Shown here: positions 15,786 to 25,214 of the stretch, piece after piece
How positions within the stretch are numbered: the first letter of the stretch is position 1
Layout of the letters: each line of letters starts with the position of its first letter
Assembly (NCBI GenBank): GCA_964494505.1
Contig: CAZBRO010000012.1
Coordinates: forward strand, 1-64,000
Reading direction: 5' to 3'
Origin: CAIYRG01 sp964494505
Lineage (GTDB): Bacteria > Pseudomonadota > Alphaproteobacteria > Micropepsales > Micropepsaceae
DNA length: 64,000 nucleotides
Notes under the pieces: generated by a model
Database searches by the model: none
Told to the model about the DNA's origin: nothing
What the model saw: only the letters and a program-made list of their open reading frames with translations
Position numbers and translations under genes: made by a program

Positions 15786-16802
15786 GTGTTTCAGAAAAAT
15801 TGGCAGGAATTGATCAAACCGCAGAAGCTCAAAGTCGATGCGGGTCATGAACAGGCGAAAACCGCGACCATCGTCGCTGAGCCGCTGGAGCGCGGTTTCG
15901 GCCTGACGCTCGGGAATGCGCTTCGGCGGGTGCTGCTGTCGTCGCTTCAGGGCGCAGCCGTCACCGCGATTCAAATCGAGGGCGTGCTGCACGAATTCTC
16001 GTCCATTCCGGGCGTGCGCGAGGACGTCACCGACATCGTGCTGAACGTCAAGCAGATCGCGCTGCGCCTGCACGCCGAAGGTCCCAAGCGCCTGACGCTC
16101 AGGGCCGATGGACCGGGCGAAGTCACCGCCGGTCAGATCACCCAGGTGTCCGACATCGAGATTCTCAATCCCGATCTCGTGCTCTGCACGCTGGACGAGG
16201 GCATCAGCTTGCGTATGGAGCTGACGGTCGCGAGCGGCAAGGGCTATGTACCCGCCGACCGCAACCGGCCCGAGGATGCGCCTATCGGCCTGATCCCGGT
16301 CGATTCGCTGTTCAGCCCGGTGAAGAAGGTCTCCTATAAGGTCGAGAACACCCGCGAGGGACAGATTCTCGATTACGACAAGCTGACCATGACGGTGGAG
16401 ACCAACGGCGCAGTCACGCCGGACAATGCGGTCGCCTATGCCGCGCGCATCCTGCAGGACCAGCTTCAGGTCTTCATCAATTTCGAGGAGCCGAAGGAGC
16501 GTGTTGCCGAGGAGGGCAAGCCCGATCTCGCCTTCAATCCGGTGCTGCTCAAGAAAGTGGACGAGTTGGAACTCTCGGTCCGTTCGGCCAATTGTCTGAA
16601 GAACGACAACATCGTCTACATCGGCGACCTGATCCAGAAGACCGAAGCCGAAATGCTCCGTACACCGAATTTCGGCCGCAAGTCGCTGAACGAGATCAAG
16701 GCGGTGCTGGCGGAGATGGGGCTCCATCTCGGCATGGAAGTGCCGGGCTGGCCGCCGGAGAACATCGAAGAACTGGCCAAGCGCTACGAGGATCAGTACT
16801 AG
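15786..16802 (+). CDS. rpoA: RNA polymerase alpha subunit
   Basis: The start is GTG 15786 after GAGGAAG. The 338-residue protein opens with FQKNWQELIKPQKLKVD and has the alpha N-terminal dimerisation domain (RGFGLTLGNALRRVLLSSLQGAAVTAI, about residues 38-64). The C-terminal DNA- and activator-binding domain contains ELSVRSANCLKNDNI and RKSLNEIKAVLAEMGLHLGM. It is the assembly scaffold of RNA polymerase. A palindromic repeat fills the gap to rplQ. Confidence 0.98.
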   Translation: MFQKNWQELIKPQKLKVDAGHEQAKTATIVAEPLERGFGLTLGNALRRVLLSSLQGAAVTAIQIEGVLHEFSSIPGVREDVTDIVLNVKQIALRLHAEGPKRLTLRADGPGEVTAGQITQVSDIEILNPDLVLCTLDEGISLRMELTVASGKGYVPADRNRPEDAPIGLIPVDSLFSPVKKVSYKVENTREGQILDYDKLTMTVETNGAVTPDNAVAYAARILQDQLQVFINFEEPKERVAEEGKPDLAFNPVLLKKVDELELSVRSANCLKNDNIVYIGDLIQKTEAEMLRTPNFGRKSLNEIKAVLAEMGLHLGMEVPGWPPENIEELAKRYEDQY

Positions 16803-16810
16803 AAGATAGG

Positions 16811-16905
16811 TGTCATCCCGGAAGCCGCGTAGCGGCTATCCGGGACCCACCGTGAAGCCATCGCAGTGGGTCCCGGGTCTCGCCAAGAGCTCGCCCGGGA
16901 TGACA
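16811..16905. repeat. Nested palindromic repeat between rpoA and rplQ
   Basis: The 95-base element is built from three nested stems. The outer stem is TGTCATCCCGG (16811-16821) with CCGGGATGACA (16895-16905). The middle stem is CCGGGACCCAC (16840-16850) with GTGGGTCCCGG (16866-16876). A small hairpin AGCCGC/GCGGCT with loop GTA lies at 16823-16837. All three pair perfectly. It is unrelated in sequence to the rplF-rplR element. It resembles the dispersed GTCATCCCGG-type palindromes known from alphaproteobacterial intergenic regions. It lies within a transcribed operon. Confidence 0.75.
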
Positions 16906-16930
16906 ACAGCAAAGGTTCGGGGAAATTAGC

Positions 16931-17350
16931 ATGCGTCACTTGAAAACCGGCCGGAGACTCAATCGCAGTTCCGCGCACAGAACGGCGATGTTCGCCAACA
17001 TGGCGGCTGCGCTCATCAAGCACGAGCAGATCACCACCACGCTGCCTAAGGCCAAGGAGCTTCGGCCCGTCGTCGAGAAACTCGTGACCCAGGCGAAGAA
17101 CGGCAAGGGCAGCCTCGCGGCGCGCCGGCTTGCGCTCGCGCGCGTCAGGGATGCCGCGATGGTGACGAAGCTTTTCGACGTGCTCGCCCCGCGCTATGCG
17201 GCGCGTCCGGGCGGCTATATTCGCGTGCTGAAGGCGGGCTTTCGCTTTGGCGACCACGCGGCGATGGCGGTTATCGAGTTCGTCGACCGCGACCCCGAAG
17301 CCAAGGGCAAGGATTCCGGGCCGGTCCAAACCGAAGAAGAAGCCGCCTAG
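16931..17350 (+). CDS. rplQ: Ribosomal protein L17
   Basis: The 139-residue protein starts MRHLKTGRRLNRSSAHRTAMFANMA, the L17 hallmark, and continues HEQITTTLPKAKELRPVVEKLVT. L17 lies near the peptide tunnel exit. The last ~20 residues are an acidic tail (EAKGKDSGPVQTEEEAA). It is the last gene of the alpha operon and is followed by a strong terminator. Confidence 0.97.
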   Translation: MRHLKTGRRLNRSSAHRTAMFANMAAALIKHEQITTTLPKAKELRPVVEKLVTQAKNGKGSLAARRLALARVRDAAMVTKLFDVLAPRYAARPGGYIRVLKAGFRFGDHAAMAVIEFVDRDPEAKGKDSGPVQTEEEAA

Positions 17351-17371
17351 ATCGCGGGCTCCCAGGTTCGG

Positions 17372-17413
17372 CACAAGCCCCCAGGCCCGCGCGTGGGGGC
17401 TTGTGTTTGTCTA
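17372..17413 (+). terminator. Rho-independent terminator of the alpha operon
   Basis: CACAAGCCCCCA (17372-17383) pairs perfectly with TGGGGGCTTGTG (17394-17405) around a ten-base loop, followed by TTTGTCT. It is placed 22 bases after the rplQ stop and just before the convergent protease gene, so it may stop transcription from both sides. Confidence 0.85.
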
Positions 17414-18094
17414 TCCCCGTCCGACGAGATCGAGTAGCGCCCGCGTCAGGGTATCGGCCGGGCGCTGCACCAGCGCCCCGAAAATATCGAACCGCAGGCC
17501 GGTGCGCGCCGAGAGAATCGGCAGCACGATCAGGAGCAGCAGCAATATGGTCATGCCGTAGCGGCCGAAATTCAGATAGCGCCGCATCAGGGGCAAGGGC
17601 AGAAACGCCGCCAGCACCTTGCTGCCGTCGAGCGGCGGCAAAGGCAGCATGTTGAAGATCGCCAGCATGATATTGAGCGAGATCGAAAGCAGCAGCACAT
17701 TTCCCATGACCGCCGCAGCTTCGCCATCGAGAGCCGCGGTTCCGTAGAGCGAAACCGCCGAAGCGAGCGCGAGCAGGACGTTCATCGCGGGACCGGCTGC
17801 CGCTACCCATATCATGTCCCGGCGCGGGTTCTTGAGCGCCGAAAAGTTCACCGGGACGGGCTTGGCGTAGCCGAAAAGGAATCCAGAATTGGAGAGGATC
17901 AGCAGGAGCGGCAGGATAATGGTGCCGAACAAATCCACGTGCTTCAGCGGGTTCAGCGTCAAGCGGCCCGCCTGTTTGGCGGTATCGTCGCCGCAATAGA
18001 GCGCCACGAAGCCGTGGGCTGCCTCGTGGAACGTCACCGCGAGAATCACGGGGATTGCGAACAGGACAATTTCGGTCAGCGAATTGAAATTCAA
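17411..18094 (-). CDS. Site-2 protease family zinc metalloprotease (M50)
   Basis: The 227-residue integral membrane protein has the zinc motif HEAAH (H23, E24, H27) in its first membrane segment. Near residues 156-164 it has MLPLPPLDG, the third-ligand motif of M50 proteases. About five to six hydrophobic segments are visible. There is no PDZ domain, so it is the short FwdE/YwhC-like type rather than RseP. Substrate is unknown. It is convergent with rplQ and divergent from the DegQ-like gene. Confidence 0.85.
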   Translation of the reverse strand: MNFNSLTEIVLFAIPVILAVTFHEAAHGFVALYCGDDTAKQAGRLTLNPLKHVDLFGTIILPLLLILSNSGFLFGYAKPVPVNFSALKNPRRDMIWVAAAGPAMNVLLALASAVSLYGTAALDGEAAAVMGNVLLLSISLNIMLAIFNMLPLPPLDGSKVLAAFLPLPLMRRYLNFGRYGMTILLLLLIVLPILSARTGLRFDIFGALVQRPADTLTRALLDLVGRG

Positions 18095-18362
18095 AGGGAG
18101 TCTCCGGGGCTGATTGCTGCCCTTGATCCGGTCCCGCGACGGGAGGAGGGGTTATTCCGTTGCGCAGGGCGGCTCGACGTTGCAACGGCGCGGCGGCGGG
18201 CCGGGTGGGTATATTCCGCTGCTGGATATAATGGGCGGCGGGCCATCGTAACAGGACTTCCCTGCGCCGGAAGACATACTATATCGGTTTCGGGTTTCCG
18301 ATCCGGCGGAATTCTGCCGCTTTTGTCGGGTTCAAATCGCTGTAGGAATGAAGGGGAAGGTC

Positions 18363-19724
18363 ATGCGGGTTCTGATCGCGGTGGCGGCGCTTCTGGTTGC
18401 AACCTTCGGTTCCGCGCAAGCCCAGCAGCGGGCCGTGCCGCAATCCCCAGCCCAGGTTCAGCTTTCCTTTGCACCGGTCGTCGCCAAGGTCGCGCCCGCC
18501 GTAGTGAACGTCTACTCCCGGCGCGTGGTCCGTCAGGCGGTCAACCCCTTCTTCCAGCAATTCTTCGGCACGAGCCCACAACGCTCCCGCATTGAACAAT
18601 CGCTCGGCTCAGGCGTGATCGTGCGGGCCGACGGCATCATCGTCACCAACAACCACGTCATCGATGGGGGGCAGGACATCCAGGTCTCCCTGACCGACCG
18701 GCGCGAATTTCCGGCCAAGGTGGTGCTCGCCGATCCGCGCACCGATCTCGCGGTCCTGCGCATCGACACCAAGGGTGAGAAGCTGCCCGCCCTCGAATTC
18801 GGCGATTCCGACAAATTGCAGGTGGGCGATCTGGTGCTTGCGATCGGCGATCCGTTTGGGGTGGGCCAGACCGTGACCAGCGGCATCGTCTCCGCGCTTG
18901 CACGTTCCAATGTGGGGGCCTCGGATTATCAGTTCTTCATCCAGACGGACGCCGCCATCAATCCCGGCAATTCCGGCGGCGCGCTGGTGAGCCTCGACGG
19001 GAGGCTGATCGGGATCAACACGTCGATCTATTCGCAGTCCGGCGGCAATATCGGCATCGGCTTCGCCATTCCCTCCAACATGACGCGGGTGGTGGTGGAC
19101 GGCGCCATGGGGGGCGGCATCAAACGGCCCTGGCTCGGGGCAGATGGCCAGGCGGTGACGGCCGATATCGCCAAGGGCCTGGGCCTCGCCAAACCCGAGG
19201 GTGTGCTGATTTCGCAAATCTATCCGGGCGGCCCGGCGGCGGCGGCCGGGATCGCCAAGGGCGACGTCGTGCTGTCGGTCGATGGTTTCCCGGTGCTCGA
19301 TTCCAACGCGCTGCGCTATCGCGTGGTGACGCATCGCGCAGGCGAAGCGGTCGCGGTCAAATATTGGCGCTCGGGTCTGACGCGGGACGCGATGGTGAAG
19401 ATCGCGCTGCCGCCCGATGCCGGACGCGAGGAAGGCGCGATCGGCGGCCAGAATCCGATGCAGGGCGCGCGCGTAGCCAATCTGACGCCAGCGCTCGCCG
19501 ATGAGTTGCAGATGGACATGATGGCAAAGGGCGTCGTGGTTACGGGGGTCGCCAACCCATCGCAGGCCGCGCGCTTCGGTTTCCAGCAGGGGGACGTGAT
19601 CCGCAGCATCAACGGCGATCGCATCGCGAGCGTTGCAGAGCTGAAACGCGCCCTCGCGAACACCGACGAATGGCAGATGGCCATTCAGCGCGGTGACCGC
19701 GTGATGCAATTGTCGGTGCAGTGA
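18363..19724 (+). CDS. Periplasmic trypsin-like serine protease, DegP/DegQ family
   Basis: A signal peptide (MRVLIAVAALLVATFGSAQAQ) precedes a trypsin-like domain with the triad His98 (TNNHVI), Asp128 (RTDLAV) and Ser204 (INPGNSGGAL), numbered from ATG 18363. Two PDZ regions follow (about residues 245-345 and 365-450), the first with GVLISQIYPGGPAAAAGI. The product is about 453 residues. ATG 18348 is in frame, but the GGGAAGG site is better placed for 18363. The family degrades or refolds misfolded envelope proteins. The 268 bases before it, shared with the divergent membrane protease, contain a TATAAT at 18228-18233 without a convincing -35. Confidence 0.92.
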   Translation: MRVLIAVAALLVATFGSAQAQQRAVPQSPAQVQLSFAPVVAKVAPAVVNVYSRRVVRQAVNPFFQQFFGTSPQRSRIEQSLGSGVIVRADGIIVTNNHVIDGGQDIQVSLTDRREFPAKVVLADPRTDLAVLRIDTKGEKLPALEFGDSDKLQVGDLVLAIGDPFGVGQTVTSGIVSALARSNVGASDYQFFIQTDAAINPGNSGGALVSLDGRLIGINTSIYSQSGGNIGIGFAIPSNMTRVVVDGAMGGGIKRPWLGADGQAVTADIAKGLGLAKPEGVLISQIYPGGPAAAAGIAKGDVVLSVDGFPVLDSNALRYRVVTHRAGEAVAVKYWRSGLTRDAMVKIALPPDAGREEGAIGGQNPMQGARVANLTPALADELQMDMMAKGVVVTGVANPSQAARFGFQQGDVIRSINGDRIASVAELKRALANTDEWQMAIQRGDRVMQLSVQ

Positions 19725-19835
19725 CATCAAGAGGACGTCGGCTCCCCGATAAATTGCTATGCTTGCGATGTGGGAGCAGCGGCGGCGGCATTGGGCGATT
19801 CTAGGCACAGCACATCGGAGTATCCGCGAACTTAT

Positions 19836-22199
19836 ATGCCAAGCGCGGGCTGGCGCGCGTTCATTTTGGGTCTGGGCCTTCTGGTTCTCATACCCAGCGT
19901 GGCCGGACTAGCATACGCAGCAACGCAAAATGTGGACGCGCCCGAATTTGTCGCTGTGGTTTGTCTGGGTTTTGCATGTCTTGGCGCGTTCATGATCTGG
20001 GACATGCTGTCGTCGCGGCTGATTCTCGAAGCCCACGCCATCGCCTATGAGCATTCTTACAGCCGGCGCCGACTAGAGCTGAGCGAGATCGAAGGCCGGT
20101 GCATACAATCCCAGGGCAAAGGCCCGGCGGTGCTGGTTCTCAAAACCAACCGGCCGGACCTCAAGCCGCTCAAGATCGCACGGATTTTCCGTACCGACCC
20201 GGTGTTTGATACTTGGCTGTCGCAAATTCCGGACCTCGACACGGTGGCGGCCCAAGAGAACGCGCGCCAGGCACAAGCTAGTTTGGAAGAAATTCTCTCG
20301 GACGCACGCTATGGGCAGACGCGCGAGCAACGCCTAGCGCGCCTTACGCATGCACGTTCCCTGTCGGCCGTGCTGAACGGCATCGGGTTCGCGGTCGCCT
20401 TCTGGGCCTTCTTCTATCCCCGGCCTTATGCAACCTCAATTGCCGCGATTGGCATATTGCCAGCGCTGGCGGTCATCGTGGCATGGGCATCGCGCGGACT
20501 GGTCCGGCTCGCCGCGATGAAGGGAGAGGCGCGTCCGAACCTCATGCAGCTGGTTACTGTGCCTTGCTGCATGTTGATGTTCCGCGCGTTTCTCGATGTT
20601 CACGTGGTGTCCTGGCTGGATGTTCTTCCCTTCGCGGCCGGCGGTGCGGGCGCAGTGCTGATTGTCACGAGTCTGGCCCACAGGATGACGCAAGGGCGGG
20701 GCGCGAAATTGCTCGGCATCGGGTTCTTCGCGGCATTGTATGCAATGGGCGGGGCCATTCTTCTCGACGTCTTGACCGACCGTTCGCCAGAACAGCTTTT
20801 TGATGTCGCTGTTCTGGACAAGCACATTTCCACCGGCCGCTATACAGTACGCGATCTGCGCGTGACGCCTTGGGGACCGTGGCAGGAGCCCGAAGACATT
20901 TCGGTTTCCGCCGCCGATTTTGACGCTGTCGGAATATCCGGCTTGATTTGCGTACGCATGCGCGAAGGCACCCTGGCCATAAGGTGGTTCGTTCTGGGCA
21001 ATTGCGAAGGCTACGAGGGCGATTATTCCACAGCCTCGCGCGCTGTTCTGAAGCTTGCCGACGCGGGCGATCCCCACGCCCAAGTCGTTATGGGCCGCTT
21101 CTATGCAAGCGGCAGCACGGTGCCGCGCGACGACGCGACAGCCGTCGAATGGTACCGTCGGGCGGCCGCGAAGAACGACCCCGACGGCATGAATAGCCTC
21201 GGCTACAAGATCGATCATGGCGAAGGGGTGGCTTCTGACCCGGCCGAAGCGCGCGGCTGGTACGAAAAGGCCGCTGCGGCAGGAAGCCTTGCGGCCACGA
21301 ATAATCTTGGATTGTTGTATTTGGAGGGCCGCGGTGTGCCGCAGAATTTTGACGAAGCGCGCCGCCTTTTCACCCGAGCTGCCAATCGTGGACATACGGC
21401 CTCGATGAGCAATTTGGGCTATTTAGCATCTGGAGGCGGTGGCGCGCCGAAGGATGAGAAGCTAGCCGCCCAGTGGTATGGCAAAGCAGCGGGGGCCGGG
21501 AACGTAGATGCCCAATACGCAATGGGAGTGCGGTACATCAGAGGCGATGGCGTTATGCGCGATTATGTGCGGGCCCGGTTGTTTTTTCGCATGGCGATGT
21601 TACAGCGCGATCCGCGCTCCACATTCGAGCTCGGGTTAATGGATGATCAGGGCTGGGGCAGTCCTCAAGATCCTGCAACTGCGAGCAAACTGTTCGAACA
21701 GGCAGCAGATGAAGGTTTGTTGGAAGCTACCTTTCGACTCGGTCAGAACTACCATCTGGGCCATGGCGTTCGGCAGAATGACGCAAACGCGCTGTTCTAT
21801 TTCCGGAAAGCCGCAGAGGGGGGATTCGCGCTAGCTCAGGACGCCTTGGCTTACCTTCTCCAACTTGGGCTAGGCACGGTTCAGGACCCCGGTCAGGCTG
21901 CCATGTGGTATGAACGTTCGGCAAAACAGGGATATCCGGGGGCAGCCCACAACCTCGGTGAGATTTACGCATATGGTAGAGGCGTACCGAAAGACTTCAA
22001 GAAGGCGCTCTTCTGGCTGGATATTGCGGAGAGATATTATCCTCGTGGGGACGAACACGTGGTGTCGGTTCGCCTCTTACGCCAGCAAATCGTTCGGCAG
22101 GTGACAGCGGCAGATGCCGACGAAGTGAGCCAATCGGTGGCCGCCTGGAAGCCTCAGCTTGAACCACGTCCACCCGGTTTCGTGGAGTTGCCCTCTTGA
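19836..22199 (+). CDS. Multi-pass membrane protein with C-terminal Sel1 repeats
   Basis: From ATG 19836 the product is 787 residues; GTG 19770 would add 22. Hydrophobic segments occur near the start (AFILGLGLLVLIPSVAGLAYAA; EFVAVVCLGFACLGAFMIW) and again around residues 180-320. From about residue 405 nine Sel1-type repeats follow, with patterns such as AQVVMGRFYASGSTVPRD, ATNNLGLLYLEGRGVPQN and AAHNLGEIYAYGRGVPKD. Sel1 repeats form TPR-like solenoids for protein binding. Codon choice looks less GC-biased than its neighbours by eye. It stands alone between degQ and rarA. Function is unknown. Confidence 0.8.
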   Translation: MPSAGWRAFILGLGLLVLIPSVAGLAYAATQNVDAPEFVAVVCLGFACLGAFMIWDMLSSRLILEAHAIAYEHSYSRRRLELSEIEGRCIQSQGKGPAVLVLKTNRPDLKPLKIARIFRTDPVFDTWLSQIPDLDTVAAQENARQAQASLEEILSDARYGQTREQRLARLTHARSLSAVLNGIGFAVAFWAFFYPRPYATSIAAIGILPALAVIVAWASRGLVRLAAMKGEARPNLMQLVTVPCCMLMFRAFLDVHVVSWLDVLPFAAGGAGAVLIVTSLAHRMTQGRGAKLLGIGFFAALYAMGGAILLDVLTDRSPEQLFDVAVLDKHISTGRYTVRDLRVTPWGPWQEPEDISVSAADFDAVGISGLICVRMREGTLAIRWFVLGNCEGYEGDYSTASRAVLKLADAGDPHAQVVMGRFYASGSTVPRDDATAVEWYRRAAAKNDPDGMNSLGYKIDHGEGVASDPAEARGWYEKAAAAGSLAATNNLGLLYLEGRGVPQNFDEARRLFTRAANRGHTASMSNLGYLASGGGGAPKDEKLAAQWYGKAAGAGNVDAQYAMGVRYIRGDGVMRDYVRARLFFRMAMLQRDPRSTFELGLMDDQGWGSPQDPATASKLFEQAADEGLLEATFRLGQNYHLGHGVRQNDANALFYFRKAAEGGFALAQDALAYLLQLGLGTVQDPGQAAMWYERSAKQGYPGAAHNLGEIYAYGRGVPKDFKKALFWLDIAERYYPRGDEHVVSVRLLRQQIVRQVTAADADEVSQSVAAWKPQLEPRPPGFVELPS

Positions 22200-22237
22200 A
22201 CTTGGCTGGATTGTCAACCTGCGTGTAATATTCCCTG

Positions 22238-23539
22238 ATGACCGATCTCTTTGGCGCTGCCGGTTTGGAGAAGGACGCGCCGCGGCCCTTGGCCGATCGC
22301 CTGCGCCCGCAAACGCTCGCCGATGTCGTGGGCCAGAATCATCTCCTGTCGCCGGAAGGTCCCCTGGGCCGCATGATCGCTGCGGGCCGGCCTTCGTCGA
22401 TGATCCTCTGGGGACCGCCCGGCACCGGCAAGACAACCATCGCGCGGTTGCTTTCGACCGTTTTCAAGCTCCACTTCGAGCAATTGTCCGCTGTCTTTAC
22501 CGGCGTCGCCGATCTGAAGAAGACCTTTGAGGCGGCGCGCAACCGCCGCCGCGTGGGGCAGGGGACGCTTCTCTTCATCGACGAAATCCACCGCTTCAAC
22601 CGCAGCCAGCAGGATTCGTTTCTGCCCGTCATGGAGGACGGCACAATTACGCTGGTGGGCGCCACCACGGAGAATCCGTCTTTCGAGTTGAACGGCGCGT
22701 TGTTGTCGCGGGCGCAAGTGCTGGTGCTGCGCCGGCTCGACGACGGCGATCTGGAAACACTGCTCGCGCGAGCCGAACAATATTACGGCCGCGCGCTGCC
22801 GCTGACCCAAGATGCACGCGCGAGCCTTCGCGCCATGGCCGATGGCGACGGGCGCTATCTGCTCAATCTCGCCGAAGAACTGGCCGACATGAAAACGGCA
22901 GCGCCCCTCGACATCGCGGCATTGGTCGCAGCGGTGCAGAAGCGCGCGCCGATCTACGACAAGTCGCGCGAGGAGCATTACAATCTCATTTCCGCGCTGC
23001 ACAAATCGATTCGGGGCTCCGATCCCGACGCCGCGCTCTATTGGCTCGCGCGCATGCTGAGCGGTGGCGAGAGCCCTCTCTATATTGCGCGTCGCCTGGT
23101 GCGCGCGTCCGTCGAAGACATCGGCCTTGCCGATCCGCAAGCCGTGGCTCAGGCGCTCGCCGCCAAGGACGTGTACGATTTCCTGGGCTCCCCCGAAGGC
23201 GAACTCGCCATCGCGCAGGCGGTGGTCTATCTGGCGACCGCGCCCAAATCGAATGCCGTCTACACGGCCTTCGGCGAAGCCAAGCGTTCAGCCGGTGACC
23301 ATGGCTCGCTGACGCCGCCTGCGCATATTCTGAACGCGCCGACGAAGCTGATGCAGGATCTGGGCTATGGCGCAGGCTACGAGTACGACCACGGCGCGGA
23401 GGATGCCTTTTCGGGCCAGAATTACTTTCCGTCCGATATGGAGCGGCAAAATTTCTATCGTCCGTCCCCTCGCGGCTTCGAAAAGGAAATCGAGAAGCGG
23501 CTTGCCTATTGGGCGAAATTGCGCGCCCGAAAGGGCTGA
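22238..23539 (+). CDS. rarA: Replication-associated recombination ATPase RarA (MgsA)
   Basis: The 433-residue AAA+ protein has DRLRPQTLADVVGQNHLL at its start, Walker A GPPGTGKTTIAR, Walker B LLFIDEIHRFNRSQQD, sensor 1 VGATTENPSFELN and the C-terminal tetramerisation region YIARRLVRASVEDIGLADPQA. RarA acts at stalled replication forks and on single-stranded DNA ends. Full length for the family (about 430-450). It is monocistronic here. Confidence 0.95.
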   Translation: MTDLFGAAGLEKDAPRPLADRLRPQTLADVVGQNHLLSPEGPLGRMIAAGRPSSMILWGPPGTGKTTIARLLSTVFKLHFEQLSAVFTGVADLKKTFEAARNRRRVGQGTLLFIDEIHRFNRSQQDSFLPVMEDGTITLVGATTENPSFELNGALLSRAQVLVLRRLDDGDLETLLARAEQYYGRALPLTQDARASLRAMADGDGRYLLNLAEELADMKTAAPLDIAALVAAVQKRAPIYDKSREEHYNLISALHKSIRGSDPDAALYWLARMLSGGESPLYIARRLVRASVEDIGLADPQAVAQALAAKDVYDFLGSPEGELAIAQAVVYLATAPKSNAVYTAFGEAKRSAGDHGSLTPPAHILNAPTKLMQDLGYGAGYEYDHGAEDAFSGQNYFPSDMERQNFYRPSPRGFEKEIEKRLAYWAKLRARKG

Positions 23540-23596
23540 ATTGGCGCCGCTGCCGCGAACCGGATAGACTCTGCCACAACCATAGAGGAGGGAACC

Positions 23597-25159
23597 ATGG
23601 CCAACAGAGTGTGGCTTTCGCTCGCATTCGCGGCACTCGCCGCGATGCCCACCGCGAGCCTGAACGCACAAGACAACGCGCCCAATGCGCAGGCGGTGCT
23701 CGCCGCGGCGAACAAAGCGATGGGCGGCGACAAGCTTCATACGCTGCAATATTCGGCGACCGGTTATGTCGGAGCGCTGGGGCAGGCTTATGCCGGCAAC
23801 CTCGACGACACCTGGCCGCGCTTCGAACTGAAGACGTTCGTGCGCACGATCGATTACGACACCATGTCGATGAAGGAGGAGCGCACGCTCGTGCAAGGCC
23901 CCTGGCCCGCATCGCATGGCGGCGGTCAGAGACCCATCGTCGGCGAGCGCAAATCAACCCAAATGGTCAGCGGCAACTACGCCTGGGACGTGAACGCGCA
24001 AGGACAACCGGTTCCCCAACCGACGCAAGGCGAACTGCGCCAGCTCGAGCTCATCATGACGCCGCACGGTTTCATCAAGGCGGCGATGCAGGCCAAGGAC
24101 GCAACCGCCAGCGTGCAGCAGGAAGGCACGCGAAACATGAAGAAGGTGACGATCGTCTCCTTCAAGGCGTTCGGCAAATATCCGGTGAATGGCTGGATCA
24201 ACGACGACAACACCATCAATAAGGTTCAGACTTGGTTGCCCAATCCCGTGCTCGGAGACATGTTTGTCGAGACCCGCGCCCAGCGCGGCTACAAGGATTA
24301 TGGCGGCGTAAAATTCCCGGTGAATTTCCATCAGAGCATCGGCGACCCGCCTGCGCCCGGCTACGATCTCACGATCACGGATGTGAAGCCCAATGTCGCG
24401 AACGCGTCGCTCCAAGTACCTGACATGGTGCGCCAGGCAGCCGCCCAGCCGGCCCGCGTGGCGACCCGTCAGCTCGCGCCGGGCGTCTGGTTTCTGGGCG
24501 GCCCTTACAACAGCCTCGCCGTCGAATTCAAGGACTTCGCGCTGGTCGTGGAAGCGCCGATGGATGGCGAACGCTCGCTCGCGGTGATCGCGGAAACGCA
24601 CCGCCTGATGCCGACGAAGCCCATCCGGTACCTGGTCAACACACATCATCATTGGGATCATTCCGGCGGCTTGCGCGAATTCGCGGCCGAAGATGCCCTT
24701 ATCGTCACCCATGAATCGAACTTCGATTACTACGAAGGCGTGGTGTTCGATTTGCGGCCGCGCCTGGTCGCACCCGACCGGTTATCCAAGGCGCCGCGCC
24801 AGGTCCATTATCTGCTGGTGAAGGACAAGCGCACCATCACCGACGGCGAACGCTCCATCGACATCATGCATATGGAAAACCTCGAACACGCCGAGGATAT
24901 GCTCATCGCCTATCTGCCGAAGGAGAAGATCGTGGTGGAAGGCGATATGTACAATCCCGCGCCCGCGGGCCAGCCGCAGCCGCCGGTGAACCCGCAAAAC
25001 CAGAACTTCCTCTACAATCTGGAGCGCTGGGGCATCCAGCCGGAGACCATCGTGTCCATCCACACCGGCGTGCATCCGATGAGCGATTTCCTGAAGCTGA
25101 TGGGAATCGACCGCATCCCGGTGCGCGGCCGCGGCTTGAATGCAGAGCTCAACGAATAG
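23597..25159 (+). CDS. Secreted metallo-beta-lactamase-fold hydrolase with long N-terminal domain
   Basis: The 520-residue protein has a signal peptide (MANRVWLSLAFAALAAMPTASLNAQ). A ~260-residue N-terminal region of unrecognised, probably beta-rich, type follows. From about residue 290 a metallo-beta-lactamase domain begins, with the zinc motif THHHWDHSGG (His350, His352, Asp354, His355), GDMYNPA and a late SIHTGVH. It should be a periplasmic metal-dependent hydrolase; the substrate cannot be told. GGAGGG precedes the ATG. A strong terminator follows the stop. Confidence 0.85.
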   Translation: MANRVWLSLAFAALAAMPTASLNAQDNAPNAQAVLAAANKAMGGDKLHTLQYSATGYVGALGQAYAGNLDDTWPRFELKTFVRTIDYDTMSMKEERTLVQGPWPASHGGGQRPIVGERKSTQMVSGNYAWDVNAQGQPVPQPTQGELRQLELIMTPHGFIKAAMQAKDATASVQQEGTRNMKKVTIVSFKAFGKYPVNGWINDDNTINKVQTWLPNPVLGDMFVETRAQRGYKDYGGVKFPVNFHQSIGDPPAPGYDLTITDVKPNVANASLQVPDMVRQAAAQPARVATRQLAPGVWFLGGPYNSLAVEFKDFALVVEAPMDGERSLAVIAETHRLMPTKPIRYLVNTHHHWDHSGGLREFAAEDALIVTHESNFDYYEGVVFDLRPRLVAPDRLSKAPRQVHYLLVKDKRTITDGERSIDIMHMENLEHAEDMLIAYLPKEKIVVEGDMYNPAPAGQPQPPVNPQNQNFLYNLERWGIQPETIVSIHTGVHPMSDFLKLMGIDRIPVRGRGLNAELNE

Positions 25160-25180
25160 CGTGCTCGAGGGCGGGTAAAG

Positions 25181-25214
25181 ACGGGCGGGAGAGATCGTCC
25201 CGCCCGTTTTTTTT
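25181..25214 (+). terminator. Rho-independent terminator after the MBL-fold hydrolase
   Basis: ACGGGCGGGA (25181-25190) pairs perfectly with TCCCGCCCGT (25198-25207), followed by an eight-T run (25207-25214). It separates the hydrolase from crcB and leaves only 27 bases before the crcB start, too short for a fluoride riboswitch. Confidence 0.92.
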
